This document shows, one piece after another, positions 45,100 through 54,231 of a DNA stretch of 64,000 nucleotides. Within the stretch, counting starts at the first letter, position 1. Each line of letters starts with the position of its first letter. Position numbers and translations under genes: made by a program. Origin of the DNA: Cupriavidus consociatus. Lineage in GTDB: Bacteria > Pseudomonadota > Gammaproteobacteria > Burkholderiales > Burkholderiaceae. The stretch lies in the NCBI RefSeq assembly GCF_017814975.1, contig NZ_JAGIQA010000011.1:124001-188000 (forward strand), in the 5' to 3' direction. A model generated the notes under the pieces. It worked only from the letters and a program-made list of their open reading frames with translations. It was not told where the DNA came from and made no database searches.

Positions 45100-46644
45100 A
45101 TGGCTTATCTGTCCACGGGTTCGGAATGGACCTTCGAGCTGGTCAACCGGTATGACCGCGAGATCGCCCGCATCGCCGGCGAATTCGGGCTGGATACCTA
45201 TCCCAACCAGATCGAGATCATCACGGCCGAGCAGATGCTGGACGCCTATGCGTCGGCGGGCCTGCCGGTGGGCTACAACCACTGGTCCTACGGCAAGCAC
45301 TTCCTGGCGTCGGAGCGCAGTTACCAGCGCGGCCACATGGGCCTGGCCTACGAGATCGTCATCAACTCCAATCCCTGCATCGCCTACCTGATGGAGGAAA
45401 ACACCATGCCGATGCAGGCGCTGACTATCGCGCATGCCTGCTACGGACACAACTCCTTCTTCAAGGGCAACTACCTGTTCCGCACCTGGACCAACGCGGA
45501 CGCCATCGTCGATTACCTGCTGTTTGCCAAGAACTACGTGGCCGAGTGCGAGCAGCGCTACGGCGAACAGGAAGTGGAACTGCTGCTCGACTCCTGCCAT
45601 GCCTTGCAGAACTATGGCGTGGACCGCTACAAGCGGCCCAAGAAGCTCTCCATCACCGAGGAGAAGGCGCGCCAGGCCGATCGCGAGAACTACCTGCAGA
45701 TGCAGGTCAACGACCTGTGGCGCACGCTGCCCAAGCATCGCCCCCATGCGCTGACGGCTGACGAAGAGACGCCGGAAATGACGTTCCCGCCCGAGCCGCA
45801 GGAGAACCTGCTGTACTTTATCGAGAAGAACGCGCCCAAGCTGGCGCCGTGGCAGCGCGAGATCGTGCGCATCGTGCGCAAGATCGCGCAGTACTTCTAT
45901 CCGCAGCGCCAGACCAAGGTGATGAACGAAGGCTGGGCAACGTTCTGGCACTACACCATCATCCACCAGCTCTACGAAGAAAAGCTGGTCAACGACGCGT
46001 TCATGATGGAGCTGCTGCAGGCGCATACCAACGTGATTTACCAGCCGCCGTACCACAGCCCGTATTACAGCGGGATGAACCCGTACACGGTCGGCTTCCT
46101 GATCTTCCAGGACCTGCGCCGCATGTGCGAGAACCCGACCGACGAGGACTACCGCTGGGCGCCGGAGATTGCCGGCAGCGACTGGCGCACGACGCTCGAT
46201 TTTGCGATGCGCAACTTCAAGGACGAGAGCTTCCTGCTGCAGTTCCTGTCGCCTCGCGTGATCCGCGAACTGAAGCTGTTCTCGGTGCTCGACGACGACC
46301 GCGAAGGCAAGCTGCGCGTCACCGCCATCCACGACGACGAGGGCTATCGCGCGATCCGCCAGCTGATGGCGGCGCAGTACGACCTGTCGACCATGGAGCC
46401 CAATATCCAGGTCACCAATGTCGATATCGGCGGCGACCGCTCACTGACGCTGCGCCACCTGCAGAATGACCGACGGCCGCTTGCGCACAACTTCGACGAA
46501 GTGGTGCGGCACGTGACGCGGTTGTGGGGCTTTACCGTGCGGCTGGAAGTGGCCTATGAAGACGGGCGCACCGAACTCAAGTACGAGTGCAAGCCGGAGC
46601 GCCGGCATCGCAAGCCGCACGGCGGCCTGAGCCTGGCCGCCTGA
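45100..46644 (+). CDS. spoVR: SpoVR family protein
   Basis: 514 residues. Characteristic segments are 'YPNQIEIITAEQMLDAYASAG', 'YNHWSYGKHF', 'HACYGHNSFFKGNYLF', 'NEGWATFWHYTIIHQLYEE' and 'NPYTVGFLIFQDLRRMCENP'. The frame is open further upstream into yeaH, but those ~70 codons are the out-of-frame end of yeaH, and family alignments begin at 'TGSEWTFELV', so ATG 45100 is used. Function is unproved in non-sporulating bacteria; the cluster prkA-yeaH-spoVR is co-expressed under stationary-phase stress. It ends in a large bidirectional terminator. Confidence 0.93.
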   Translation: MAYLSTGSEWTFELVNRYDREIARIAGEFGLDTYPNQIEIITAEQMLDAYASAGLPVGYNHWSYGKHFLASERSYQRGHMGLAYEIVINSNPCIAYLMEENTMPMQALTIAHACYGHNSFFKGNYLFRTWTNADAIVDYLLFAKNYVAECEQRYGEQEVELLLDSCHALQNYGVDRYKRPKKLSITEEKARQADRENYLQMQVNDLWRTLPKHRPHALTADEETPEMTFPPEPQENLLYFIEKNAPKLAPWQREIVRIVRKIAQYFYPQRQTKVMNEGWATFWHYTIIHQLYEEKLVNDAFMMELLQAHTNVIYQPPYHSPYYSGMNPYTVGFLIFQDLRRMCENPTDEDYRWAPEIAGSDWRTTLDFAMRNFKDESFLLQFLSPRVIRELKLFSVLDDDREGKLRVTAIHDDEGYRAIRQLMAAQYDLSTMEPNIQVTNVDIGGDRSLTLRHLQNDRRPLAHNFDEVVRHVTRLWGFTVRLEVAYEDGRTELKYECKPERRHRKPHGGLSLAA

Positions 46645-46660
46645 TCGCCTGATCCGCCGA

Positions 46661-46701
46661 GCAAGCGCGCGCGTTGCCTGACTCAGGCAGCGCGCGCTTG
46701 C
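46661..46701. terminator. Bidirectional terminator between spoVR and the acyl-CoA dehydrogenase gene
   Basis: GCAAGCGCGCGC (46661-46672) pairs perfectly with GCGCGCGCTTGC (46690-46701), with a second inner stem GCCTG/CAGGC. ATTTCT follows on the plus strand. It lies between convergent genes, 16 bp after spoVR and 5 bp from the end of the minus-strand gene. Confidence 0.85.
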
Positions 46702-46705
46702 ATTT

Positions 46706-47695
46706 CTACTCGCACTCGCACCATCCTCGCACCAGTTCGACCGCGCGCCTGTCCGTGCCGGCGAAGACCGCCTCGCCCAGCACGCGGCTCCACCAGCGCT
46801 CCGACCCATCCGCCACGCGCCAGGCATGCAGCCGGCGCGTGTAGAGCTGCAGGTCGTATTCCTCCGTAATGCCGATCGCGCCGTGCACCGCATGGGCGAT
46901 CGCCGCCACCGGCGTGACGGCTTCGCTGGCGCGCAGCTTGCCGATCGCGGCGCGCAGGCGGTCGGGCTGCCCGGTGGTGCTGTCGCAGGCCAGCTGCGCC
47001 GCCACGCGCGCTGCCGCCACGTGCTCGGCCATCTCGCTGACCTGGTGCTGGATCGCCTGGAACTTGCCGATGGCGCGGCCGAACTGCTGGCGGTCGTTGG
47101 CATACTGCAGCGTCAGGTCGAGCACCCGCGACAGCGCCCCGGCCAGCTGGACCGCGTGCAGGCAGGCGCCAAGGGAGCGCAGCGTGCCCGGCGCCAGCCG
47201 GAACGCAGCCGGCGTGGCCGCGTCCGGGCGCGGCAGCCGCACGGTCAGGTCGGCGTGCGCGCCGGTGGGCTCGGCGCGCGCGCCGGCCACCGGCAGCAGC
47301 AGGCAACGCTCGCCGTCCTGCACCAGGAACCACCGGGCATGGCGCGCATCGGCGACGAGCGCCGCGGGCGCGCCGTCGTCGAATCCCGCCAGCGCGATGG
47401 GTCCGTCGGGCAGGGCGATGCCATGCGCGTGGAGCAAGGCGCGGGCGAAGACGGTTTGCGCCAGCGGCAGCGGCAGGACATGGCGGCCGGTGATGAACAG
47501 CACCGGCGCCAGTTCAGGCAGCTGCAGCGCGGCGCCGCCGGCGGCCTCGGGCAGCAGGCAGTCGGCAAAGCCGCTGTCGCGCAGCGCTTGCCACAAGGGA
47601 CCGGGATCGGCCTGCCGTTCCAGCGCGCGGACCGTGGCGGGCGTGCAGCAATCGCGCAGCAGCGCGTCGAGGGCGTCGGAGTAAGCGTTATGCAT
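46706..47695 (-). CDS. Acyl-CoA dehydrogenase-like small subunit
   Basis: 329 residues, shorter than a full acyl-CoA dehydrogenase (~380). The N-terminal helical domain is reduced, the middle domain lacks the usual SEP.GSD motif, and the C-terminal helices are recognisable ('ANDRQQFGRAIGKFQAIQHQVSEMAE' over two helices, 'AHAVHGAIGITEEYDLQLYTRRL'). Such proteins are the catalytically reduced partners of heteromeric acyl-CoA dehydrogenases. The 47-bp gap to the full-length gene upstream supports a pair. Substrate unknown. Confidence 0.78.
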   Translation of the reverse strand: MHNAYSDALDALLRDCCTPATVRALERQADPGPLWQALRDSGFADCLLPEAAGGAALQLPELAPVLFITGRHVLPLPLAQTVFARALLHAHGIALPDGPIALAGFDDGAPAALVADARHARWFLVQDGERCLLLPVAGARAEPTGAHADLTVRLPRPDAATPAAFRLAPGTLRSLGACLHAVQLAGALSRVLDLTLQYANDRQQFGRAIGKFQAIQHQVSEMAEHVAAARVAAQLACDSTTGQPDRLRAAIGKLRASEAVTPVAAIAHAVHGAIGITEEYDLQLYTRRLHAWRVADGSERWWSRVLGEAVFAGTDRRAVELVRGWCECE

Positions 47696-47742
47696 GATGG
47701 GTCTCGTCGGGGTGCAGGGCGTCGGGACGGTGCGGCAGCGCT

Positions 47743-48927
47743 TCAGCGCAGGCCGAGACCGCGCGCGATCATGCCGCGCAGGATCTCGCGCGTGCCGCCG
47801 CGCAGCGAATAGGACGGGGCGATCTGCGTGACGTAGGCCAGCGTGCGGTACAGCGCGCCGTCGGAGGCCAGTGCCGGTTCGTCGCCCAGCGCCGCTTCCA
47901 CCAGCGCCGGCACCGATTGCTCGAAGGTCGTGCCCAGGTCCTTGACCAGCGCGGCTTCGACCACCGGGCTTTCACCTGCCGCCAGGCGCGCGGTTACCGC
48001 CAGCGACATCGCGCGCAGCACCGCCAGGTGCCCGGCGAGGCGGCCCGCGGTCACCGTGTCGCGCCGTGCCGGCGGCAGTCGGCGCATGGCGTCGAGCCAG
48101 GTGTCGAGCAGCACCACGCTGGAGTACAGCCGCTCGGGGCCGCTGCGCTCGAACGCGAGTTCTGCGTTGACCTGCTCCCAGCCGCTGCCTTCCTGCCCGA
48201 CCAGCGCCTCCGGAGCCAGCGCGACGTCGTCGAAGGTGACCTCGGAGAAGTGCGCGTCGCCCGCCAGGTCGTGGATCGGCCGCACGGACACGCCGGGCGC
48301 GTGCAGGTCGACGATGAACTGCGACAGGCCCGCCTGACGGTCCTGCGGCGTGCCCGAGGTGCGCACCAGCGCGATCATGAAGTGGCAGCGGTCGGCGTTG
48401 GTGGTCCAGATCTTGCGGCCGGTCAGGCGCCACGAGCCATCGGGCTGGCGCACGGCGCGGGTCGTCACGCTGGCGAGGTCGGAGCCTGAGTTCGGCTCGC
48501 TCATGCCGATGCAGAAGAACGCTTCGCCGCGGCAGATCGCGGGCAGGTAGCGCGCTTTCTGCGCGTCGCTGCCGTAGCGCAGGATCAGCGGTCCGCTCTG
48601 GCGGTCGGCGATCCAGTGCGCCGACACCGGCGCGCCGCAGGCCAGCAACTCCTCCACCAGCACGAAGCGCGAGTAAGGATCGAGGCCGGCGCCGCCGTAT
48701 TGCGCCGGCAGCGTGATGCCGACCCAGCCGCGCGCCGCCAGTGCGCGGCTGAACGCCGCATCGAATCCCATCCACGAGCGCGCGCGGGTTTCCGGCGGCA
48801 GGGCGGGCAGGTACTCGTCAAGAAAGGCGCGTACCTCGGCGCGGAACGCGAGCGCGTGCGGCGGCAGGCGCGTCAGGTCGAAGGTGGAAAGCAAGGCGGT
48901 CACGGTGAAGTCCGGTAGCTGTGGCAC
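47743..48927 (-). CDS. Acyl-CoA dehydrogenase, large subunit
   Basis: 394 residues with 'GMSEPNSGSDLASVTTRAV', 'LTGRKIWTTNADRCHFMIALVRT' and 'SQFIVDLHAPGVSVRPIHDLAG' in the beta domain, and the C-terminal 'YSLRGGTREILRGMIARGLG', with Gly at the YEGT glutamate position. It is the partner of the 329-residue protein downstream and probably forms a heterotetramer. The LuxR gene is 170 bp upstream on the same strand and may control the pair. Confidence 0.83.
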   Translation of the reverse strand: MPQLPDFTVTALLSTFDLTRLPPHALAFRAEVRAFLDEYLPALPPETRARSWMGFDAAFSRALAARGWVGITLPAQYGGAGLDPYSRFVLVEELLACGAPVSAHWIADRQSGPLILRYGSDAQKARYLPAICRGEAFFCIGMSEPNSGSDLASVTTRAVRQPDGSWRLTGRKIWTTNADRCHFMIALVRTSGTPQDRQAGLSQFIVDLHAPGVSVRPIHDLAGDAHFSEVTFDDVALAPEALVGQEGSGWEQVNAELAFERSGPERLYSSVVLLDTWLDAMRRLPPARRDTVTAGRLAGHLAVLRAMSLAVTARLAAGESPVVEAALVKDLGTTFEQSVPALVEAALGDEPALASDGALYRTLAYVTQIAPSYSLRGGTREILRGMIARGLGLR

Positions 48928-49097
48928 GCGAGCCCTGGGGAACGCGGCTGCTGCTGCCTTGCATTCCGGATGGCTCAGGGTGGGCCACAGCGTAGTTCAC
49001 GCGTCGAGCGCCAGTCCAATATTGATTTGTTGGGAAGCGATACCGATTCGATATGGAGGTGCCGCCGCCCGGCGTCCCCGGGATCGCTGCCAGGGCT

Positions 49098-50291
49098 TCA
49101 GGCCGTTCCCGATCGCGGCGCACGCGGCCGGGCCGCCGAGGTCACGCCGGCACGGTCGAGATTGACGCCCGGCAGCAGGTGCAGCAGGCGCACCAGCTCG
49201 GACTGGCGGTGCGTGCCCGTCTTGCGCAGCGTATCGCGGATATGCACGCGCACCGTATGCGGAGACAGGAACTCGCGCTCGGCGATTTCATTCAGCGTCT
49301 CGCCGGCGGCGAGCCGGATGGCAATGATGCTTTCCTTGCGCGACAGCCCGAACAGCGAGGTCAGCACGCCCGCATCGAGCACCGAGCGCGATTCCGAATT
49401 GCCGAACAGCATCATCGCGGCCGGCAATTGCCAGGGACCTTCCACCGGCTGGCGCGAGACCAGCGGCGTCACGATGATCGGCACCGGCTGCCCGCCGGAA
49501 GTGATGTGCATCCAGGAGCCCGACGCGGCTTCGGCGCCGCGGCCGCGCACCGCGCCGTCGAGCAGCTTGCGCAGGACTGCCTGCAGCGTGTCACTGTGGG
49601 CGCGCAGCACGCCATCCTGCAGCGACAGGTTGCTGTCGGCCTGCACCAGCGCCTCGGCCCAGCTGTTGGCGTAGCGCACGCGCAGGTCGGCCTGCAGCAC
49701 CATCACGCCAAAATCCAGGGTATCGAGCCCTGCCAGGCCAAGGCTGGCCAGGCCGCTCAGCTCGAAATTGCGCTGCTGCATGCGCGCGGCGCGCACCCAA
49801 TGCGGCATGACGTGGGCCAGGCGTCGCTCGCGCTGGCCGGCGCTGATGCTGCCCGCGCTGGTGCCGCTCATCAGTACGCAGACTTCGGCGTTCTCGACCA
49901 GGCGGATGCCATGCTCGAGTCCGCTGCACGCCAGCGCGGCGACTGAACTCTCGGCCACGGTGCCATCGTGCGACGCCGCATGCAGCGGCGCGCAGGCGGG
50001 GATAGCGGGCGTGTCGGCTGGCACGCAGCAGGGGCCGGCGTAAGGCAGGTCGAGCGGACTGGGCAGCCATTCGGCGACACTGGCGCCGTTGGTGAAGCAG
50101 CCGTGGGGCGTGACGCCCAGGCGCGCATGGCCTGCTAGCTTGTCCCAGATCAGGTAGCGCGGGCTGCCGGTGGAGGTGTACCGGGAAAACAGGTCGAGTG
50201 CCGCCGGCATTGCCGCAACATCCAGCGCGGACTCGTAGATCGAGTCGACCAGACGATGGAAATCCTCGTCCGTAGTCGGGTGTTCGCCCAT
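49098..50291 (-). CDS. LuxR-type transcriptional regulator
   Basis: 397 residues from ATG 50291 (GGGGGAA just upstream); a longer open frame adds ~70 non-conserved codons. The C-terminal ~65 residues are a FixJ/LuxR HTH: 'LFGLSRKESIIAIRLAAGETLNEIA' then 'LSPHTVRVHIRDTLRKTGTHRQSELVRLL'. The N-terminal 300 residues form a sensor with a PAS-like segment ('LDFGVMVLQADLRVRYANSWAEALV') but no receiver or autoinducer-binding domain. The ligand is unknown. The downstream acyl-CoA dehydrogenase pair is a plausible target. Confidence 0.83.
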   Translation of the reverse strand: MGEHPTTDEDFHRLVDSIYESALDVAAMPAALDLFSRYTSTGSPRYLIWDKLAGHARLGVTPHGCFTNGASVAEWLPSPLDLPYAGPCCVPADTPAIPACAPLHAASHDGTVAESSVAALACSGLEHGIRLVENAEVCVLMSGTSAGSISAGQRERRLAHVMPHWVRAARMQQRNFELSGLASLGLAGLDTLDFGVMVLQADLRVRYANSWAEALVQADSNLSLQDGVLRAHSDTLQAVLRKLLDGAVRGRGAEAASGSWMHITSGGQPVPIIVTPLVSRQPVEGPWQLPAAMMLFGNSESRSVLDAGVLTSLFGLSRKESIIAIRLAAGETLNEIAEREFLSPHTVRVHIRDTLRKTGTHRQSELVRLLHLLPGVNLDRAGVTSAARPRAPRSGTA

Positions 50292-50739
50292 GTTCACATT
50301 CCCCCGGCGGCAAACGCCTCCTGCTGTGCCACGGCAAGTGGCCACTTCTTCTTGTGTTATCGGTGCCGCCCTGGCGTTCTGTACATGCGCCGATACGGCT
50401 ATCGCAACTGCCCACCATGCTTGTCCGGCGCGCTGCGACCGGACAATCATGCCAAACAATGTTGTTTGTTTTATCCCCCGTGCCGGGAGGGAAAACACGG
50501 ATTGCCGACGTAGCGCTTAGCTGCCCCTCGCCTCAATTGCTGCTTTGCAGCGCATGAGTGGTGGGCGCACTAGCCGGCTTGCCGGGCGGGATAGTCATGC
50601 GCGTGACGAGAACGTCAAATTTTTCAGCCCGTAAACAGGGTCGGGCGTTTCACGCACGCCACACGTGTCCAAAATGTTCAGGACACAAAGACCCTTGCGG
50701 CAGCACGGAAAATTGGTTGCCGTACCCGTTTCTGCGAAG
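50292..50739. other. Intergenic region between luxR and mscS
   Basis: 448 bp with no gene, tandem repeat or strong hairpin recognised. The part next to 50292 should hold the luxR promoter. Short frames here have no family features. Confidence 0.5.
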
Positions 50740-53079
50740 CTATGGCGCCGCCGGTTTCGCTTGCTCGTCGCCCCCCGCCTGCAGCCCTTTGCCATCGACC
50801 TGTATCGTCAGGCTGGGCGATGCCATGCGGATGCCGTGGGCGTCGAAGTTGCGCTTCAGGCGTGCATTGAACGCGCGCGTGATTTCCGCCTGCGTCAGCG
50901 GCCGGGTCTTGAACTGTGCCATTACGACCGGCCCGCTCGGGTCGAAGCGGTCCAGGCCGAGGATGTCCAGCCCTGACATCAGGTTGCGGGAGTAGCGGAA
51001 CTCACGCGCGATCTCCGAGCCGGTGGCGCGGATCAGCTCGAGTGCGCGGTCGAGGTTGCTGTCGTAGCTGATGCCGATGCTGAAGACGGCATAGCCATAG
51101 CCGCGCGACAGGTTCTTGACTGCCTTGATCTGGCTGTACGGCAGCGTATGCAGCGCGCCGCGTCCGTCGCGCAGCTTGACCGTGCGGATGGTCATGCCTT
51201 CGACCACGCCGGCATGGTCAGGCAGCTCGATCGAGTCGCCGATGGCAATCGAATCCTCGACCACGATGAACAGCCCCGTGATCAGGTCCTGCACCAGGCT
51301 CTGCGCCCCGAAACCGATCGCCAGCCCGACCACCCCCGCACCGGCCAGCAACGGTGTCACGTTGACGCCCAGGTTGGCCAGCACGGCAATCACCGCGATC
51401 AGCAGCAGCCCGATGAACGAGGCATTGCGCACCAGCGGCAGGATGGTCTTGGCGCGCAGGCTGGGCTGAGCGCCGCGCCCATGCGCGGGCGACAGCGTCT
51501 GCGTGATGGCGGTGTCGATCAGCAGCCAGACCAGCCAGGCCAGCAGCACGGTGCTGGTCACGCTGAACACGGTCTCGGTGATATGGCGGCCCGCTGCGGA
51601 AGATTCCGCCAGCCGCATCAGCGACGTGCCCCAGACGCGCATCACCATGGCAAGGAATGCCACCCAGATCAGCACCCGCAGCAGCGCCATGGCGAAGCGG
51701 CCGAAGCGCTGCAAGTAGGCCGAGCGCCGGCGGTCGCGGAAGCGTGGCGGCCGCGCCGTTGCCTGGGGCGAGCGCCGGGCGACCATCGTCAGCAACAGTG
51801 CCGCGACGAACAGCGCGACCGACGCCACGGTGCGGCGCAGGAACACATCGGCATGGCCGGCGGCGAGCAGCGTGCCGATCACCGAAGCGACCACCACCGC
51901 CAGCACCGGCAGGTGCCAGGCCTGCCCGATCAGCCGCAGCAGGTCCGTCAGGCCCGGGTGCGACTGGCGGAAGGCCAGCGGCCGCTGGCTGATCAGCTGG
52001 CCGATCTGGCGCCGGAAGCAAAGGGCGAACATGCCGATGCCCAGTGCCGCGGCGATATTGGCCGTGGTCGACACCAGCGCGGCGAGGTTGGTGCCGATCA
52101 CCGCGACGACGCGGCTGTCGGTAGCGCTGTCGCCCAGGGCCGCAAGCGCGCCAGTGCAGAACAGCAGCCACGGCGAGCGCGCCAGCAGCTGTCGGACTGC
52201 AAGCTGCCGGTGGGCGGTGCGGAACAGGACGAAGATGACCTGGCACACCGCGGCGGCGACGGCACCCGCCACGATGGCGTAGGCGACCAGCACCGCGGCC
52301 ACGGCGGCTGGCGCATGCGTGAAGGTGCGCGTCGCCATCAGCAGCGTGATGCCGAGGGCGATCACCCAGGGCCCGATATGGCGCAGCATGAAGACGCCGA
52401 CATCCACCCAGGACGGCACCTCGGGCAGCCTGGCGCGCTCGGTGCGCGGCCGCGGCGGCGCGCGCCGGCGCCGGATGCGGTGGCCGATCTCCCACAGGCC
52501 CCAGCCGCTCGCGGCCCACACCGCCAGCACCAGCGCGAATTCGCGCAGCGAGTCCAGCCCCGAGCGGGTGCCGTGATGGGTCAGCGCAGCGCGCCATTCT
52601 TCGCCGGCGAAGCGCGAGCGCCAGCCCCAGTATTGCCACGGCCCGCGGTCCTTGCGCAGGTGCGTGTCGACTTCGTCGAGCACCTCGGCCACGGCGCCGA
52701 TCAACCCGGGCGCCGAAGCGCCGGCCGCAGCGGCGGACGCCGGCGCCGGCGCCGCGCCGGAAGCGTCCAGGCGGCGCCGCAAGGTCTGCAACTGCCCGAC
52801 CAGCGCGCGCCGTTCGCGGTCATCCTGCAGCGTGGCGATGACCTGGTCGAGCGACTGCGCCAGCGGCACGCTTGCCGAGGCCGCCGGCGCGCTCGCGGGC
52901 GCGGGCTTGGCTGGTGCCAGCAGCGTGGCAAGCGGTCCTGCTGCCATGGCCGGCGCCGGCAGCGCACACCACAGCAGTGCGAGCGCCAGCAGCGCGGCAT
53001 GCATGGCCAGACCGGCACCTGGCGCGAGCCGGCATGGCCACATCGATCGGGAGCGGGCGTTGCGATCGGGTTTGCGCAT
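50740..53079 (-). CDS. MscS-type mechanosensitive ion channel, large form
   Basis: 779 residues from ATG 53079, followed by a signal-like hydrophobic stretch ('ALLALALLWCALPAPAMA') and an Ala/Pro-rich periplasmic segment with a coiled part ('LDQVIATLQDDRERRALVGQL' over a helix). About eleven membrane segments follow. The C-terminal pore and beta domain are canonical MscS ('LLAGAGVVGLAIGFGAQSL', 'ITGLFIVVEDSIAIGDSIEL', 'VVEGMTIRTVKLRD', 'LPYSQIKAVKNLSRGY'). It gates ions or osmolytes when membrane tension rises. The 5' extension of the open frame past 53079 overlaps tandem repeats and is not used. It belongs to the larger MscM/YbiO-like subgroup rather than MscS proper. Confidence 0.88.
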   Translation of the reverse strand: MRKPDRNARSRSMWPCRLAPGAGLAMHAALLALALLWCALPAPAMAAGPLATLLAPAKPAPASAPAASASVPLAQSLDQVIATLQDDRERRALVGQLQTLRRRLDASGAAPAPASAAAAGASAPGLIGAVAEVLDEVDTHLRKDRGPWQYWGWRSRFAGEEWRAALTHHGTRSGLDSLREFALVLAVWAASGWGLWEIGHRIRRRRAPPRPRTERARLPEVPSWVDVGVFMLRHIGPWVIALGITLLMATRTFTHAPAAVAAVLVAYAIVAGAVAAAVCQVIFVLFRTAHRQLAVRQLLARSPWLLFCTGALAALGDSATDSRVVAVIGTNLAALVSTTANIAAALGIGMFALCFRRQIGQLISQRPLAFRQSHPGLTDLLRLIGQAWHLPVLAVVVASVIGTLLAAGHADVFLRRTVASVALFVAALLLTMVARRSPQATARPPRFRDRRRSAYLQRFGRFAMALLRVLIWVAFLAMVMRVWGTSLMRLAESSAAGRHITETVFSVTSTVLLAWLVWLLIDTAITQTLSPAHGRGAQPSLRAKTILPLVRNASFIGLLLIAVIAVLANLGVNVTPLLAGAGVVGLAIGFGAQSLVQDLITGLFIVVEDSIAIGDSIELPDHAGVVEGMTIRTVKLRDGRGALHTLPYSQIKAVKNLSRGYGYAVFSIGISYDSNLDRALELIRATGSEIAREFRYSRNLMSGLDILGLDRFDPSGPVVMAQFKTRPLTQAEITRAFNARLKRNFDAHGIRMASPSLTIQVDGKGLQAGGDEQAKPAAP

Positions 53080-53411
53080 GGCTGGATGTCCGCGCCCGGC
53101 CCGGCGTGACGCTGCCGGCGGGGGCGCGGGAATGACCGTCGATCGCGCCACTGTAGCGCATCGGCGGTGTCGGGTTGCCGTACAGCGGCATCCGGCACGC
53201 CGGGCCCACCCCCGGACCCACGCCTGGACCCACTGCCCGGGCCATTCGTCGCTTCGGACGATGCGTGGCTTGCGCCGATCCACGAATCTCGAACCCACTC
53301 CGGCGCGTGCATTTCGTCACCCGCCGGCCATTCACAGATCTCGGGCGCGCACACCGGAGCCGGTGGCCCGTTCCGCCAGACACAAGACACAAGGCACAAA
53401 GGAAAGACGGC
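53080..53411. other. Divergent region between mscS and the SDR gene
   Basis: 332 bp. It holds a three-unit 12-bp tandem array (53201-53236) and the leaders of both genes. No other feature was found. Confidence 0.5.
53201..53236. repeat. Three 12-bp imperfect tandem repeats (GGACCCAC core)
   Basis: Units CGGGCCCACCCC, CGGACCCACGCC and TGGACCCACTGC run in series. The unit length and copy number equal those of the arrays at 30186-30221 and 57552-57587. Confidence 0.6.
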
Positions 53412-54194
53412 ATGGAACTCAATGCATCGGTATCGGCAGTGGTCACGGGCGGAGCCTCTGGCCTGGGCGCGGCAACTGCGCGCGCGCTGGCGGCGCACGG
53501 CGTGCGCGTGGCGCTGTTCGACCTCAACGCCGAGAAGGGCGAAGCGCTGGCGCGCGAACTGGGCGGCGTGTTCTGCCAGGTCAACGTGACTTCCGAGGCC
53601 GAGGTCGAGGCCGGCTTCGCCAAGGCGCGCGCCGCCATCGGCCAGGAGCGCATCCTGGTCAACTGCGCCGGCACCGGCAATGCCATCAAGACCGCATCGC
53701 GCTCGAAGGAAGCGCCGGACCAGATCAAGCATTTTCCGTCCGACGCCTTCGAGCGCATCATCCAGATCAACCTGATCGGCACCTTCCGCTGCATCGCGCG
53801 CTCGGCGGCCGGCATGCTGACGCTGGACACCGCGGGCGGCGAGCGCGGCGTGATCATCAACACCGCATCGGTGGCGGCGCAGGACGGCCAGATGGGCCAG
53901 GCCGCGTACACGGCGTCCAAGGCCGGCGTGGTCGGCATGACGCTGCCGATCGCGCGCGACCTGGCGGGCGAGGGTATCCGCGTCAATACCATCCTGCCGG
54001 GCATCTTCAATACGCCGTTGCTGCAGGGCGCGGCCGAGAACGTCAAGGCCGCACTGGCCGCTTCGGTGCCGTTCCCCAAGCGCCTGGGCCAGCCGGAAGA
54101 GTTCGCTTCGCTGGCCGTCGAGATGTGCCGCAACGGCTATTTCAACGGCGAATCCGTGCGGCTGGACGGCGCCATCCGGATGGCGCCGCGCTGA
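53412..54194 (+). CDS. SDR, HSD17B10-like 3-hydroxyacyl-CoA dehydrogenase
   Basis: 260 residues. 'AVVTGGASGLGAATARAL' cofactor motif, 'FDLNAEKGE' acidic NAD-selecting loop, 'NCAGTGNAIKT', 'INTASVAAQDGQMGQAAYTASKAG' with the catalytic Ser-Tyr-Lys, and 'NTILPGIFNTPLL'. This arrangement is that of type II 3-hydroxyacyl-CoA dehydrogenase (HSD17B10 group), which oxidises short branched or steroid-side-chain 3-hydroxyacyl-CoA. An acyl-CoA ligase follows after 37 bp, so both probably serve one substrate. The start ATG follows AAAGACGG; upstream frame codons are repeat-derived. Confidence 0.86.
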   Translation: MELNASVSAVVTGGASGLGAATARALAAHGVRVALFDLNAEKGEALARELGGVFCQVNVTSEAEVEAGFAKARAAIGQERILVNCAGTGNAIKTASRSKEAPDQIKHFPSDAFERIIQINLIGTFRCIARSAAGMLTLDTAGGERGVIINTASVAAQDGQMGQAAYTASKAGVVGMTLPIARDLAGEGIRVNTILPGIFNTPLLQGAAENVKAALAASVPFPKRLGQPEEFASLAVEMCRNGYFNGESVRLDGAIRMAPR

Positions 54195-54231
54195 GCGAAG
54201 CCAACTGGATCGAATCAACACGGAGACGCGG

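Noticed and set aside
51148..53109. 653-codon plus-strand frame opposite the MscS gene
   Set aside because: Antisense shadow; MscS motifs on the minus strand are unambiguous.
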